A stretch of 64,000 nt of DNA, taken from positions 22,770,349 to 22,834,348 of the forward strand of contig OU342809.1 of assembly GCA_910591455.2 (NCBI GenBank), in the 5' to 3' direction. A program made the position numbers and the translations under genes. This DNA comes from Pholis gunnellus. Taxonomy: Eukaryota; Chordata; Actinopteri; Perciformes; Pholidae. This document shows, in pieces, positions 1 to 12,022 of the stretch; the first letter of the stretch is position 1, and every line of letters starts with the position of its first letter. Under the pieces are notes generated by a model that had not been told where the DNA came from, did not search any database, and saw nothing but the letters and a program-made list of their open reading frames with translations.

Positions 1-102
1 AAAAGCACAGAGGCACAGAGGCACATTTTATGCATTTAGGCACATACGTCACTGTATGAGACGCACCAATATAAAGCCATCTGTGTCAGTATTAGAAGGT
101 AT

Positions 103-1510
103 TAGGGGTGGGAATCGCGAGAGATCCCGCGATACGATATTATCACGATACTGCGATATTATCACGATACTGCAATATGCTGAGTATTGCGATAACATAT
201 ATTGCAACGTATTACCTTTTTTGAACTGCAAATTATGTCCCCAAAGGAAAACTGTGTCAACATGTTTTATCTAATAAGATAAAGTTTTCAGTCTGTTCAT
301 CTCACTTCAATCATTTTTATTGCAGCAAAATGGGATTGTCAAGCAGACAGACTGACCAACACTGTCACAAATGTTGCATGCACCTGACAAACTTAACTGA
401 ATGCAAACATGTCTATAACTTCTATTAGTACCATATAAGAGTTATATAACTGCCTGGTATAACCTGCGATGCGTGGACGTCGAGGGCAGAGAGCCAGTTA
501 TGCGCTGCACTCTCCCCATGAGCCTGGCTGCTGTTGGCAGATTTAACGCCCGTTGTGAGGCCAGATTGAGCGGGTGAGCGAAACACTTCACATGCAACCA
601 GGCCCATGCACCATATGGTGCAAACAATGAAAAAGACGCTGCTGTATTTACGTCTAGATGACGGTATGTTGAGTGTTGATGGAGCTGCTACAATGTTAGC
701 ATAGAATAGCACTGATCGATCCGAGCTCCATTGAGAAAACAAGTACAAATGGGCGTCATTACGTAGTTATTTCGGGGTCCCTTTTTGTCGGTTTATTGCC
801 GTTAAATCACAGTAAAATCAGTTTATATTGTCTTCATACAGCTGTAGTAAACAGCCGACGTGTGTCTCACTAGACACAGTGAGCTCTATGAAATCCACGG
901 AGCTCCTCCGGACTATGTTATGAACCAGACATGACGGCGTTTAGTTCCCCGTGATATCTGGGACTTCCACAACACGTACTGAGCAGAAATAGAGGCTATT
1001 TTTTCCACAGTTGATGGCGGACAGTTGAACGGCTTTCAGGGCGATAAGCCTCGCACCCTCTCCTGCGCGTCCAGCGCGATTCACGCGAATGAACACAAAT
1101 AGTCCCCGGCGAGACCGGCAGCGCGAATGACGCGATTAACGCGATTCGCGTTAATCTCTGTAGAGTTGTGTCGGTGAAAAAACTGTTTGTTAAATAAAAA
1201 TCCAAATAAGTCCAGACGTCTGATTCAAACGCAGACAGCACATTTCTGATTTCTTTCTCCAATCGATGTCTCTCTTTGTTTTGACCAACTTCCTACCAAT
1301 CTCACTGACCCATGACCTCTTCTGACCTCACCAGAAAACAACTCAGCACCATCTAGAGGACTGAAAAAGCAATTGATTTTATTTTTCTAGTACCAAAAAG
1401 TTTATAGTTTATAGAATAAAAGATCGATACTTGGCTTCCGTGTATCGATACAATATCGCCACGCAAAATATCGCGATACTATGCTGTATCGATTTTTTCC
1501 CCCACCCCTA
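103..1510. mobile_element. Non-autonomous hAT-like DNA transposon, 1408 bp
   Basis: The element begins TAGGGGTGGG and ends CCCACCCCTA, a 10-bp terminal inverted repeat. It is bracketed by an exact 8-bp direct duplication, GAAGGTAT, at 95-102 and 1511-1518. An 8-bp duplication and TA(G)nTG-type ends are the signature of the hAT superfamily. Both ends carry CGATA/TATCG-rich subterminal sequence, for example 118-200 and 1420-1490. I see no intact transposase, only short unrelated ORFs, so it was presumably mobilised in trans. It lies in JPH3 intron 1. The identical duplications suggest a fairly recent insertion. Confidence 0.85.
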
Positions 1511-1919
1511 GAAGGTATGTATTCTTAAAAAGGGGTGAAAGTCCACCAAGGATGGAGGTTGGGGTGAATGGCTGACTGAACACCGCTTATTCACCCAGGA
1601 GACTAGTGTTCATGTCTCGTGTGAAACCAAGTCACCATTGACGTCCTTTACCTGACTTGTTACAAACATACTTATTTTAACCCAAACCACGATCTTTTCC
1701 TGAGCCTAACCAAGAAGTTTTGTTGCAAGTACTTACTTGCAACGTAAGTAAGTCTACCATGGAAGTTTATTTTGAAAAGACAATGAGCAGGAGATGTACA
1801 TTTTCTGTGAACGCGGAAGTTTATTTTGAAAAGACACTATTCATGTAATGAGCCAAAGCTGACACGCCTTCCCTGTCAAGTATTGTTAATAAAACATGTG
1901 GGCTAATTAGCAAATGTAA

Positions 1920-2045
1920 ACATTGTAACACTCTGAACTAAGATGGTAAACATCATACCAGCTTAGCATCAGTATGTTAGCATGCTGATGCTAAACTGGC
2001 CTCACAGAGCCACAAATGGGTGTAGACTCCAACCAAAACCACAAC
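1920..2045. repeat. Fragment of a fish dispersed repeat (GTTAGCATGCT-rich family)
   Basis: This stretch has the phrase 'aagatggtaaacatcat', then repeated 'ttagcat' motifs and 'cctcacagagcc'. Related fragments occur at 17430-17720, 22770-22846 and 56040-56430. I know this wording as a common interspersed repeat in percomorph fish, but cannot name its class from sequence alone. It lies in JPH3 intron 1. Confidence 0.5.
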
Positions 2046-2512
2046 TAGCTCGGTTGGAGTGAAAGAATATTATTATTATATCAATAATATTAATAAATTA
2101 GGCTCCTACACTGCCATTGAAGTGTGAATGTTTTTGTTCTGTGGTGTATTTGACGAGATCTTTTACAGCAAACCGGAGTAATTAAACTGGCATGGTACAT
2201 GTAAGCGTGGAAATGGAGGGTGAAGACATGGATTTGATGTCTCAGCCCTCCGCCCAACCTTGTTTTCTAAAACACCTTGTTTTTCTTGGGACTTGTTACT
2301 TGGGAGCTGCTGTCCTCATCTGTCCCTCCAACCTTTTATTCATCCCTTAAGACTGCATGGCCTGAATTGAAGGCCTCCAAATACACAGTGTGTCCTCATG
2401 AAGCTGAGGGGTGAGGATGAGGAGGACAAAAAGACAGAGAGGAAGAGACAGAGGTAGAAAATTAGAGTCATTTTCATAGCCGGTCCTGATGCAACCCCCT
2501 GCCTCTGGACGA

Positions 2513-2524
2513 GTGTGTGTGTGT

Positions 2525-2563
<39 letters not shown>

Positions 2564-2593
2564 TGTGTGTGTGTGTGTGTACGTGTGCGTGTG

Positions 2594-2637
<44 letters not shown>

Positions 2638-2660
2638 TGTGTGCGTGGGTGTGTGTGTGC
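2513..2660. repeat. Compound (GT)n / (GTGC)n microsatellite
   Basis: About 150 bp of GT dinucleotides are interrupted by GTAC, GTGG and a run of seven or so CGTG units near 2607-2637. It lies in JPH3 intron 1, about 260 bp downstream of the exon 1 donor in the sense of transcription. Long ORFs reading CVCV or HTHT across it are artefacts. Confidence 0.95.
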
Positions 2661-2923
2661 ATCGACAAGGCACGGCAGAAGAAAGGATGACCCGAGACGA
2701 CCTCTGGGCAAACTCCTCCTATTGCACATCTGTCTCATCTGTAACATCGACATGTCAATCATTCTCAAGTAACGAGTCATTTTCACAGATGACAATCATC
2801 AGTCAATCCCAAATAACACTCCTTGACAGGCGCTGGTTGGTTCACACATCCTCACATACACACTTAAACCCACTCCCAAAACACCCACAATGCATCTGCC
2901 CGTGGGTCTCCTCCCCCTCTTAC

Positions 2924-3305
2924 CTCCATCTGAGTACGTCTCTGTTCCGTATCCGTCCTGCAGCCCGTTGTTCCAAGTCCCCTCGTACTTCCCGCTCGTC
3001 CCCGTGCTCTCCCGCACGCCATAGCGTCCCTTAAAGCCGTGTGTCCACTCGCCCTTGTACACCCAGCGGCCCTTGTTCTCGACGCCCACTCCGTGTCTCT
3101 TGCCCTGAGCCCAGGTGCCCTGGTAGGTGTTCCCACTGGGCCAGGTGTAGACGCCCAGCAGCTCGAAGCCGTGGGCCCAGGAACCGCAGTACTCGCCCTG
3201 GCCCTTGGGTCCCGTGCAGATCCCGTGGCCGTGCGCCTTGCCCTCCTCCCACCCTCCGCAGTATGACCCCCCATCGTCAAAGTTGAACCTGCCGCCAGTG
3301 GACAT
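2924..3305 (-). CDS. jph3: Junctophilin-3, first coding exon (gene continues beyond left edge)
   Basis: Junctophilins tether the ER/SR to the plasma membrane and form junctional couplings in excitable cells; JPH3 is the brain type. Visible here are residues 1-127, starting MSTGGRFNFDDGGSYCGGWE. There are five MORN repeats of the form Y-x-G-x-W-x-x-G-x-x-x-G-x-G, at about residues 15, 39, 61, 83 and 107. The start chosen is the Met aligning with the universal junctophilin N-terminus; an in-frame Met seven codons upstream is rejected. The exon ends GAT GGA G followed by donor GTAAGAGG, phase 1, the expected place after ETYSDG. NFDD, LGVYTWPSGNTYQGTWAQG and GTETYSDGG fit JPH3 better than JPH1, 2 or 4 as I remember them, and the KLHDC4-SLC7A5-CA5A neighbours support JPH3. 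I do not see exon 2 in 1-2923, so it lies off the window. A jph3a/jph3b assignment is not possible here. Confidence 0.9.
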
Positions 3306-4117
3306 GCATGAAACAGGTCTTGGCAATTCCCCTGAAGCCTCGACAAAAAGAAGAAGAAGAAAAGAAAAAGAAGGGAGAGAGAAGAAGGACAGGTTGGTGC
3401 TAGAACCAGTACACGGAGCGCAGCTCGTAGGTCAGGGGTGAGGAGGAGGTGGAGGTGGAGGAGGAGAGGGTGGGAGGGAGAGGGAGAGAACTCCCACGCA
3501 AATCGAGCAATGCCACCCCTTGTTGTCGGCTGGTTTTGGAGAAGAAGGAGGATGAACGAGGTGAGCAACAGAAACGTGGCCGCTTCAAGGGGTTGTCAGG
3601 GGTCTTCCGGCGCGGTGAGAAAGGGCGATGCGGTTCACACCATCCTCTTGGTGGGCTCCTTGTGGCATCGGCTAGCACTTTCCTGCTTCTCTGTGGCAGA
3701 CGCAGGTGAGAGAGGAGGAGAACGGGCCCCGAGCTGCCATTATCCTCTCTCAGCAGGGGTTTAAACCATGAGGCAGCTCCACCGGCCCGGCCATCGGCCT
3801 GCTCGGTCTACGACAACTCTTCCTCCTGCTTTACCGTTCAGTGCCCCCACGCCTTCAGCCGCCTCCTACCTGATGATGCCTCCGCCTCTCTGGGGTGTAG
3901 AGCCTCCAGCATAGAAGCCACCCTTAAAGGCTCTCTGATCAGCACCGATGCCCAGACTGGAGCTGTGACATGTTGTGCGATGAAGAAAGAAAGAAAAAGA
4001 GAGGTTTTCTTTTTTTTTCCTTAAGCCCGGTCCCAATGATCAGACAAAAAAAGAGACCATTTAAAAGTCAGACTCTGTAGCTCACTTCACTTCACCCTCC
4101 TCTTCTTATCCTCAGCC

Positions 4118-4150
<33 letters not shown>

Positions 4151-4749
4151 CCTGGTCGCGCAGCGGCGGAACACACACATGCATAGAGAGAGAGGGAGAG
4201 ACAGAAAAATGGGGTAAACACATAAGGTAATCAGCTTGGCTGCCTTCTTCTTCTTCTTCTTTTTGTCTGTCCTGTGGTGCTGGAGAGCAGCAATGCAGTC
4301 TCCTGCCTCATCCGCTCACACACACACTGATACACACACACACACACACACACAGTCTCTGACAGCAAGTGCGCACACACAGACAATGAAAATAAACAGC
4401 TGAATTGATTAATTTCTCCTCCTTTTTTCCCTCTCTCCCTCTCTGTCTCCCTCTCTGTCTGCCGCTCTGTCTCCCGCTCTCTCTCTCTCAGTCTGTCTGT
4501 AGGTCTTTAATCCACTGGGTCCATAAGTGGTTTATCCTCTGCGTGGTTTGCCTTCAGGTTGACCCGCTTGATGAAACACCATCCATCTATATGATCCTGT
4601 TAATGGTGTGTTTCGTCCTCTTCAGCATCTCCTGCTCGTCTCCATGTTTCCCTACGGAGCGCCGGCTGACGCACAGCCTGCCTTCCTGCCTGCTGTCTTG
4701 GTTCTTACAATCTCCTCTCCTCCTACTGCTGGATCTCTCTCTCTCTCTC

Positions 4750-4788
<39 letters not shown>

Positions 4789-5123
4789 ATCTATGTGTGT
4801 GTCTCTCGCTCTCAGAATCTCTGCTCATTAAAGAGGACTGTTCCAATGCAGCCAACCAATGCAGCCAGCCAATCCCCCCCCCCCCCCCTCCTCCTGCTCA
4901 ATAGCACACTCCAGCTCTTAAAGAGACACACACACACACACACGCACACACAAGCACTCTCGCTTCCTCCCTCACCTGTAGCTTTTCATCACTTACTCAC
5001 CCTTTGTCTCTGTCTTTCTGCATCTCGCCTCAGTCGGCTCTCAGATGGTTGGCTCCATCTGAGAGCCTAGAGATAACTGCAGCGGTAGTGATACATATTT
5101 TGCCATCGGCAGACAGGTGATCC
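3306..5123 (-). other. JPH3 upstream region: 5'UTR and promoter, limits unknown
   Basis: This is the sequence before the JPH3 start codon. It carries a purine-rich stretch at 3343-3390 and GGA-rich sequence at 3440-3490 on the plus strand, so the JPH3 transcript would be pyrimidine-rich here. Short CA tracts lie near 4120-4145, 4320-4355 and 4925-4950, and a CT tract at 4734-4786. I cannot place the transcription start or a TATA box. No other gene is seen. Confidence 0.35.
4734..4786. repeat. (CT)n microsatellite
   Basis: About 50 bp of CT repeats with one CA interruption near 4752. It lies upstream of JPH3. Confidence 0.9.
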
Positions 5124-5466
5124 TTAAAGGAAAAGCGCACCATTTTCTTTTCGCCTATTCACTAATTTGTTGAGTGTTAGATTTAGAAGATGGATACCGC
5201 TCTCATGTCGGTATGGTAAATATGAGGCTACGGTTGGTTATCTTGGCACACAGTGTTAACTTGTGAACTAGAAGTGCTGGTAGAGATTTTTTATTTTTTT
5301 ACCTTTGGACAGAGCCAGGGTGGCTGTTTCCAACTATGTCCAATATCTATGCTAAAATAAGCTGCTTGACTCTTGGCTTGAGCTTCACATTTAGCGCACA
5401 GACGCAATCTTCTCATCTAACTCTCATGCAAATGGTTATTTCCAAATTGTTGAACTATACCTTTAA
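5124..5466. mobile_element. TTAA-bounded fish MITE, 343 bp
   Basis: The element starts TTAAAGG and ends CCTTTAA. Its interior contains wording familiar from a very abundant teleost MITE: 'gatggataccgctctcatgtc', 'gtaaatatgaggcta', 'ggacagagccaggg' and 'cttctcatctaactctc'. TTAA ends suggest a piggyBac-like or related target choice. It has no coding capacity. Degraded relatives are at 27080-27399 and 43780-43890. Confidence 0.65.
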
Positions 5467-5969
5467 AAGAGTAACGTAACCATTAAACCTAATACCTATA
5501 CCAGCGAGTTTGTGTGTGAGTCAACTGGTGTCTAATGTGTCTGCCTGTGGACAGACTTTGTCTCTGCAATAGAGTCACAGCTGCGCAAGATGCAGTCACG
5601 AAACTTCGCAGGTGTGTAAAACTGAAGGTTGAGCATGAAGATGGTATGGAGGATGGGAAGTGGAGAAGGTATCATTGGCCCACCCACTTTACGCCGATTT
5701 GACGATTTGACTTCACTATTGGTCTCTGGTTTTATTATGCCATCAATTTCTTCTGGTCAGTCTGTAGTGGCCATTGCATCAGCAGTTATTTGCCTTTTCC
5801 AGAGAGAATCAAGTAATTCTACCCTGATTTTTAACAGACAAATCCTACAATAAAATCGGTGACATCACCTGTACTCCACGCCCCTCAAGTACAATTCAAC
5901 ATCACATTCACCCTGATCTGGGCAAGAACACACCAGAATTGTCTAGCGATGCAATTGCATCGCATATAC

Positions 5970-7121
5970 CAGGGGTCACTAATAGTCGGAGTGGATCCAG
6001 AAACAGACGCCGCCGTATCCGGACCCTGGACCTAAAACCGATAGATAATTGAGAATTATTAAATTTGACGGCGCTTTGACGGATTTTTTCTAGCCTTTAC
6101 GGCACTCGTTCAGCAGTCCAGGAAAAACACCAACCAATTACATGCGCTGTAAATCACACCACGTGATGCTGCTCAGCCAATGAAATATGTGTATTCTGAC
6201 AAGTTTCCCGACTCTGTGAGATGTACACACACAGAGGAGAGACGAGGAAAGACAATGAAGAGTAGGAGTATTACGTGAGTCAGAGAAGTTATTTTACATG
6301 ATGTTCTCCAAAAGAGAAAAGTGGTCAGAGAGACCAGAGTCTTTAACCAAGAATGGAACTCTTATATCTTCATTCTTCCCACGGGAAGTTTAAAACCACT
6401 ATGTTTCATATGTTTAGAGACTGTGGTGATAATTAAAAATCAAACTCTTTTGAGCAAACGTACCCACTCAAATCCGAAATTAAGTCACAGATAATAAACA
6501 ATCTAAGAGCCCAATGATCACAATCCTAACACATTAATTAACTGTCCAACAATGTGTTAACTGAGAGGAATAGAGCTAACAGTGGTTTCAATAACTACAG
6601 ATAAAGTCCCTGCACACAATTTTAGAATTGTTATTTGTTATTTGAAGATGAGAAAAATATAATATTATGTTTTTTTTGGTTGAGATCACTTCACACCTGA
6701 ATTTAAAGCTGCAGGACAATTTAGTGAAATTCATTTTTCTAAAGTTAAGTACTTTATTTTAAGATGCACATTTTTCGAAAGCTTTCTGTTATGTAATATA
6801 TTCTTAAATGCATCCCTTATTTTACTTGAAATGAGAGAAGAACATTTATTTATTATTAGATAATTATTATTTATAATTCATCCAGTTCAATTTGAAAACT
6901 GACAATAAATATTGTTGAGATATTATTCATTTGAACTTTCTTTATTTGATTTGACAGTCAGCTGTTGACTACATACAGACGTTAATACAACTGTTGGCTA
7001 ATTCAATATATATTGGACTAAGTCAAAGCCCAAATTAGACATTATTGTGATGTTTGCAAGACCTTTGCAAGAGGATATTCTCTCTAACTGGACCTCGTTG
7101 AACTATAATTGAATACCCCTG
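5970..7121 (+). mobile_element. Degraded hAT transposon, 1152 bp, with perfect 8-bp target duplication
   Basis: The ends are CAGGGGT at 5970 and ACCCCTG at 7121, with further imperfect symmetry inward. Exact copies of GCATATAC flank it at 5962-5969 and 7122-7129. hAT elements give 8-bp duplications and often start CAGGGG. A relic of transposase N-terminal coding sequence is at 6301-6480. Most of the transposase is missing; the rest is AT-rich. It lies between JPH3 and KLHDC4. Confidence 0.85.
6301..6480 (+). pseudogene. hAT transposase N-terminal fragment, BED-finger region, frameshifted
   Basis: Reading from 6321 gives a peptide with RVFNQEWNSYIFILPTG followed by KPLCFICLETVV. This matches the conserved start of GTF2IRD2/ZBED-like hAT proteins, whose pattern is KRK...F..EW...Y.FI......P.CLIC. 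The two cysteines of the finger are present in CFIC. A start ATG and SKR lie in a different frame at 6301, so there is at least one 1-nt indel. No catalytic core follows. It is a dead copy. Confidence 0.6.
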
Positions 7122-7149
7122 GCATATACTATTCACCTTGCATTATCTC

Positions 7150-8350
7150 TGACCTACCCTAGCCCTATTTTTAGGCCTCTACTCGAAAATTGCACACCCA
7201 TACTAAAAAGAGTGTATTTCTGCAACTACAAGGTCTATTTGAATAATTGTGATGTTATAATAAAGGTAACACTTGTGAGATTTGTTCAGATGTGTAAATA
7301 TCAGTGTATATGTTACTGGTTAAGAGTAAATAAAGATGGCACACAGCTCAAATTGAAAAGTTTCAGGTTCGCCTGAAAAAAAAAGCACTGAAAGCATGAG
7401 TATCTCTTTTGAATGATGCTAACGAAAGTTTAAACCTCTATCAAATCATAACACAATATGTGAACAGTTTCTCTGCACATTTTGACTTTGATAAAGTGAA
7501 GCAGAACAAAATTAGAGAGGTTTTAGTACAGAGAGGTCAGGCGAGGTCATGAAATTGTCATTTTGGAACCATTGTAATTGTATATACTATATAACTATAT
7601 ATTTCACTTGTTTTATCACTAATAGTGTTCAATCTATCCAAATACAACAGTTTGGCTTCATTTTGAGAGCCTGAATCCTATCTGAGCCCTGTTTTGTGTC
7701 TGTGATCCATGGAGCTGTCTCGTCTGACTGCAGTTTCTCTGCGTCTGTGGAGACCTACCTCAGCAGCCCATTGGTCGAGTTCAGTGAATGAACCCTCCTT
7801 CGATGTGTCAGAGTCCATAGAATTGAACTGGGGTAACGTGGTATTGATTGACAGAATCGTTAGCCAGTCAGAATCAAAACCGCGCCGTCCCTCGTGAAGC
7901 GTAAAATCCGATATGCCGAAAGTAAAATCCCTACCCCCAGCTCCCCTAAGCTAGATTGACCCCCCTTTCTTCAAGGAAACAGTTCAATGACAAACAGGAT
8001 ATACGTCGAACACATATTTGAATGTAAATAACCGGGAATGTATCCATTCTCTTCACGAAATCAGCTCACGGTATGGTGCATTTATGATTATTATTGATAA
8101 AGCGGTTTGTGGTTCTGGTGCTTGTTTGCTCATAGCTCTGTAATGGTTTCACAGAGAGAAATTCTGAAGATATCTCTGGAATCTGTGTCGAATTCTCGTG
8201 CTTTCTGATGTATTGGTTGTCCGTGTTAACTTTTAGCTTTGTGTTCGTAGCTTTGTCCATAGTGCGTAGTTCGCTGAGTCATGGCGAAAAATATGTGATA
8301 TTGTGATACATCTTCTAGTTGATTATATTAGTTGTGTAGAATTGTGTTTG
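7150..8350. repeat. Copy 1 of a diverged ~1.15 kb direct repeat
   Basis: This copy pairs with 8920-10080 in the same orientation, offset about 1.7-1.76 kb. Shared landmarks in order: 'cctatttttag', 'ctcgaaaattg', 'cccatactaaaaag', 'ctacaaggtctattt', 'tatatgttactggtta', 'caggttcgcctgaa', 'atatactatataacta', 'gattgacagaat', 'aaaaccg.gccg', and 'ggtttcac.gagag'. The copies have drifted with many substitutions and small indels. I do not recognise the family and see no coding frame or clear terminal repeats. Confidence 0.7.
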
Positions 8351-8919
8351 GAGTGTGTAAAATGTCTTACAGGATATTGTTGCCCAGAATCTCTTCTTTA
8401 ACTGGGTATATAACATGTATGTAACATTCATGATATTCGTTTCTGAAAAGTGCATTCTACGACACTCTCTTCGCTAAACTTTCTCGCTGGAACCCCAAAT
8501 GGTCCTCGCTCGGTGCCGAAAGTTAAGTATTTAGGACAAATCTACATCCTCTCTACCACTCAGATATATCCATCAGAGTCTGCTGCATCTGCAATGTTAG
8601 CTAGCGCTCTGAGCAAGAACATTGTTTTTAAAAATACCAGAAGCATATCACTGGATATCTTGTCCATCATAGAAGATGGAGACCCATGAGGACACACGGC
8701 GACTCCCTGCTTTCAATGTAAGATAGACGATGCTTTGAGTTGTAGCCGATCGCGCCATCTGGACAGACTGTATTGATTAAAACCAAAGCACATCTGTTCT
8801 GTTGGATGACTGAAAAACGCAGCTAAAACATGTCTGGTTTAGACTGAGGGTATGTGGCCATGCACATAGTTTTGGTTTGATGTCCCGAGGTTTTTGTGCT
8901 TTTAGTAACCCTTTTAACC

Positions 8920-10080
8920 ACAAGGCCTATTTTTAGTCCTCTGCTCGAAAATTGTAACCCATACTAAAAAGACTATAATTCTGTAACTACAAGGTCTATT
9001 TTAAAAATGTTGATGGTTGAATAACACTAGGAATTGTGAGTTTATTTGTTGAGATGAATAAATATTGTGTATATGTTACTGGTTAATAGTAGCTGAAGAC
9101 TACGAACCTGGGAAAATTCCCAGGTTCGCCTGAAGAAAAAGCACTTACATTTGCTAAATGAGGCTCTGGCAAGCCTAAAACATTCCCAATTCATAGCAAA
9201 AAGGGTGCAGGTGCCTCACAAAAAGATTTGGTGTAAATAAAGTGAAGCAAACCTCAGTTATAGGTGTTTATGTACGAAAAAACATGCCAAATTCTCATTT
9301 TCGAACCAGGATTTGCAGCTGTTCCATTGTACTTTTATATACTATATAACTATTTATTTCACTTTGTTTGTCACTCATATTGTACAATCTATCATAACAG
9401 AGCTGTTTGGCATAATTTTGACCTCTCATATCTCTCCTCCATGCAATTTCCTCGTCTCTGTCTGTGTCTCTGGAGCGCTTGCTCAGCCTGTGGTGGGTGC
9501 ATGTTGTCATGTGACATCTCGTTAGATCCGGGAGGATATTTGGAACACACCCATGTGTTCCATGAAGTGATTGACAGAATTTTCAGCCACTAAAAAGCCA
9601 AAACCGTGCCGCACTCCCGCCCCAAGCCCCTGTATGAATCGCCAGTCGGCATATTAACCACCATCTTGTGTCAGATGAACGGAAAATCGCCATTATAGGT
9701 TTCAGACAAACACAATGAGCTAAGGAACATATTTCTCATTTGGATTTACTTCGTTTTTCTCCGTTTTCGCCCTGGAAACTACCTCAAGGTATGCTACGGT
9801 TCTAATGTTTTGGCAGTGTGGTGTTGTGCTTTGTGTGGCTTCTTCGATGTAACTTTTGAACGGTTTCACGGAGAGACGTTTGGATATGGTTCGATGCAGT
9901 GTGTTGTGCTGGTCCTGTTTGATATGCGGGGTGTCTGTAAAAGTGACGTAGGTCGCGCCTGGGATCGGTAACGGAGAACATAGCTCGCCTTCTCCTGGTG
10001 AAAAATAGGTGAAATTGTGGTAGTACTTGTAGTATCTTGTATCTTGTAGTACTTTGTGTATATATATGTTTTTGAGTGAT
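8920..10080. repeat. Copy 2 of the diverged ~1.15 kb direct repeat
   Basis: This is the partner of 7150-8350 with the same landmark order. This copy contains a perfect small palindrome, gaacctggg-aaaatt-cccaggttc, near 9104-9127, of which copy 1 keeps only the right arm. The ~570 bp between the copies is not obviously shared. Confidence 0.7.
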
Positions 10081-10259
10081 TCAAATAGGTTACATGGTCC
10101 ATTTTATCAGAATTTCTTCATCACGTAGGTTTTTGAAATATCATAAAATGTCATTTAATTCATTCTCAGAAGTGATTGGTACTACATGTGTACACTCTGT
10201 CGCCCCCCCCCCCTCTAGAGCCAAGTTGGACACCGCTCGGGATCAAATGTAAATTTTCT

Positions 10260-10640
10260 ACAGCAACATCTCTTTTCAGAAACAGTGTCCCTGTTACACT
10301 ATATAACCTGTCAATCATGAGGCAGCCCCACCCTAAAGCACACCCTGCTTTATGGTCTATTTGACTCTAAATGGGACAATTTACAAAATTAACATCATAA
10401 TCCATTGAAGAAGACTCTAAACTAGCGATTGAGATCATAAACTCATGTTCACTGAGGTAATAAAAAAGTGAGAAGTAGAGTCATTTTCTCATAGATTTAT
10501 ATACAATCAGACTTCTTTTTGCAACCAGAGAAGTCTCCCCCTAATGGCCATTAGAAAGAATGCAGGTTTCAGTCACTTCAACATTGGCTTCACTTATCGT
10601 ACCCAGAGGTTTCCATCTGATATTAATTCAAAGTGTAATT
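10260..10640. repeat. Dispersed fish repeat, copy A (shared with 46190-46620)
   Basis: It shares with the second copy 'cccta.aagcacac', 'actgaggtaataaa', 'aagtgagaagtag.gtca', 'tatacaatcagacttcttt' and 'ttgcaaccagag', then 'ggccattaga.agaatg'. It runs in the same orientation as the second copy. This is a familiar abundant repeat in percomorph genomes and is non-coding. Confidence 0.65.
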
Positions 10641-11970
10641 GTAATTGATGTGGTACGAACCGAAATATGATGCTTTAGGGAAACCCAAACTTAAGAGTAT
10701 TTAATAGATTTAATTTAAGAGATCAACTTCTGTGGTCTATAAAACGATTGACAGATTGCACCACTGACAACCTTATTCAGATTTTTTATTTTACACTATC
10801 ATGGTCAGCCAGTACAGTCACAGTCTATTAGTGGTGCCCACTGAGGAACTTGCCTTCACAGTTGAGGGTTAAATTCAGGGTCGGCAACATTAGAGAAACC
10901 AGCAAGAGTACGGTAGATTAAAAAAACGACCCAACCAAAAAGCCCAGCCCAGGGTTTGTAGTGTTTCACTAGCTCTAAAAGTTGCTAAACGTAGCGGGAA
11001 AAGCACCAAGTCGGCAACACTGACAGCCTGTCCCTTCAGGCCTCCCTCCAAAGCCACTCCCCCGAAATTATCATAGTGAACGTTAACAACGAACATGACT
11101 ATTGCCAGCACTCACAGCTGTTGAGCTAGCAGCTTGTGGAAGACTGGTGAAGATCAATGAGTGCAGAGGTAGAGTTCGATGATTTCATTCAGGCCGAATG
11201 AAGTGATTAGACGAGATAACTACATTTTCAACAAATATAATAAAAAAAATAACATTACCTATCCTAGCTTTAATAGGCAAATCTTCACATCAGGCAGATA
11301 GATGCTCCTGTACTGTTTGCTATTCGTTACTTTTCATTTCTGTTAAAAGCCATTCACAGTTGCGCTGCGTTTCAGCTGACAATGTTGGCAAAAAGGGGCA
11401 AATCACGGATGTATGAATAAAACTGGATACTGTGTTCCCAGACGCCACCTCATTAGTTCCAATGTAAGTTGCTAACTGGGTACAAAGGTTTTTCTGGGTC
11501 CCAAAGGCATTGGGCCAATAGAGCAGGCCCTCCTGACTGCATGCATTCATTTAACTATGTTCTTCACTGCTGTCAGAACATATTTTTGGGTTTACTTGCC
11601 TCCTTTTTGAGTTTTGTGTTGTGATGTTCAGATCTTAGCGTGGGCAGAAAAGAAAAGCCAGACGATACAAATGTTACTAAAATGATTTAAGAATCAACTC
11701 CCCGTCTGTCCCCTCCTACCTCTCCTGTCCTCTCATCCTTCCCCTCTTAAACCTCTTCCCCTGTCCTCCTTTTTACGTTCAGCTCCTCCCTGCAGCCGCC
11801 CCTGTTGCTGTTGTTGTCCTTGTCCTTCTGTCTGCCAGTGTGTGGGAGAGCTAAACCAATTCCAGCCCAGATTACAGTAATAAAATCACTGCGAGGCTGG
11901 GGATTAAGGTTTAGGCCTCTAAACACACTGATAGTAGAGAGAGGGGGGTGGAGGAGGGTGAGGGAGGGAT

Positions 11971-12022
<52 letters not shown>

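Noticed and set aside
1..2923. A CTG/CAG expansion like the one in human JPH3 exon 2A
   Set aside because: I looked through the visible part of intron 1 and saw no CTG or CAG run; most of the intron is outside the window.
2489..3034. 181-codon plus-strand ORF
   Set aside because: Begins in the GT array and then reads antisense to JPH3 exon 1.
3324..3326. Upstream in-frame Met for JPH3
   Set aside because: Junctophilins begin at the Met before S/T-GGRF; the seven extra residues are not conserved and that Met has a poorer fit to the family.
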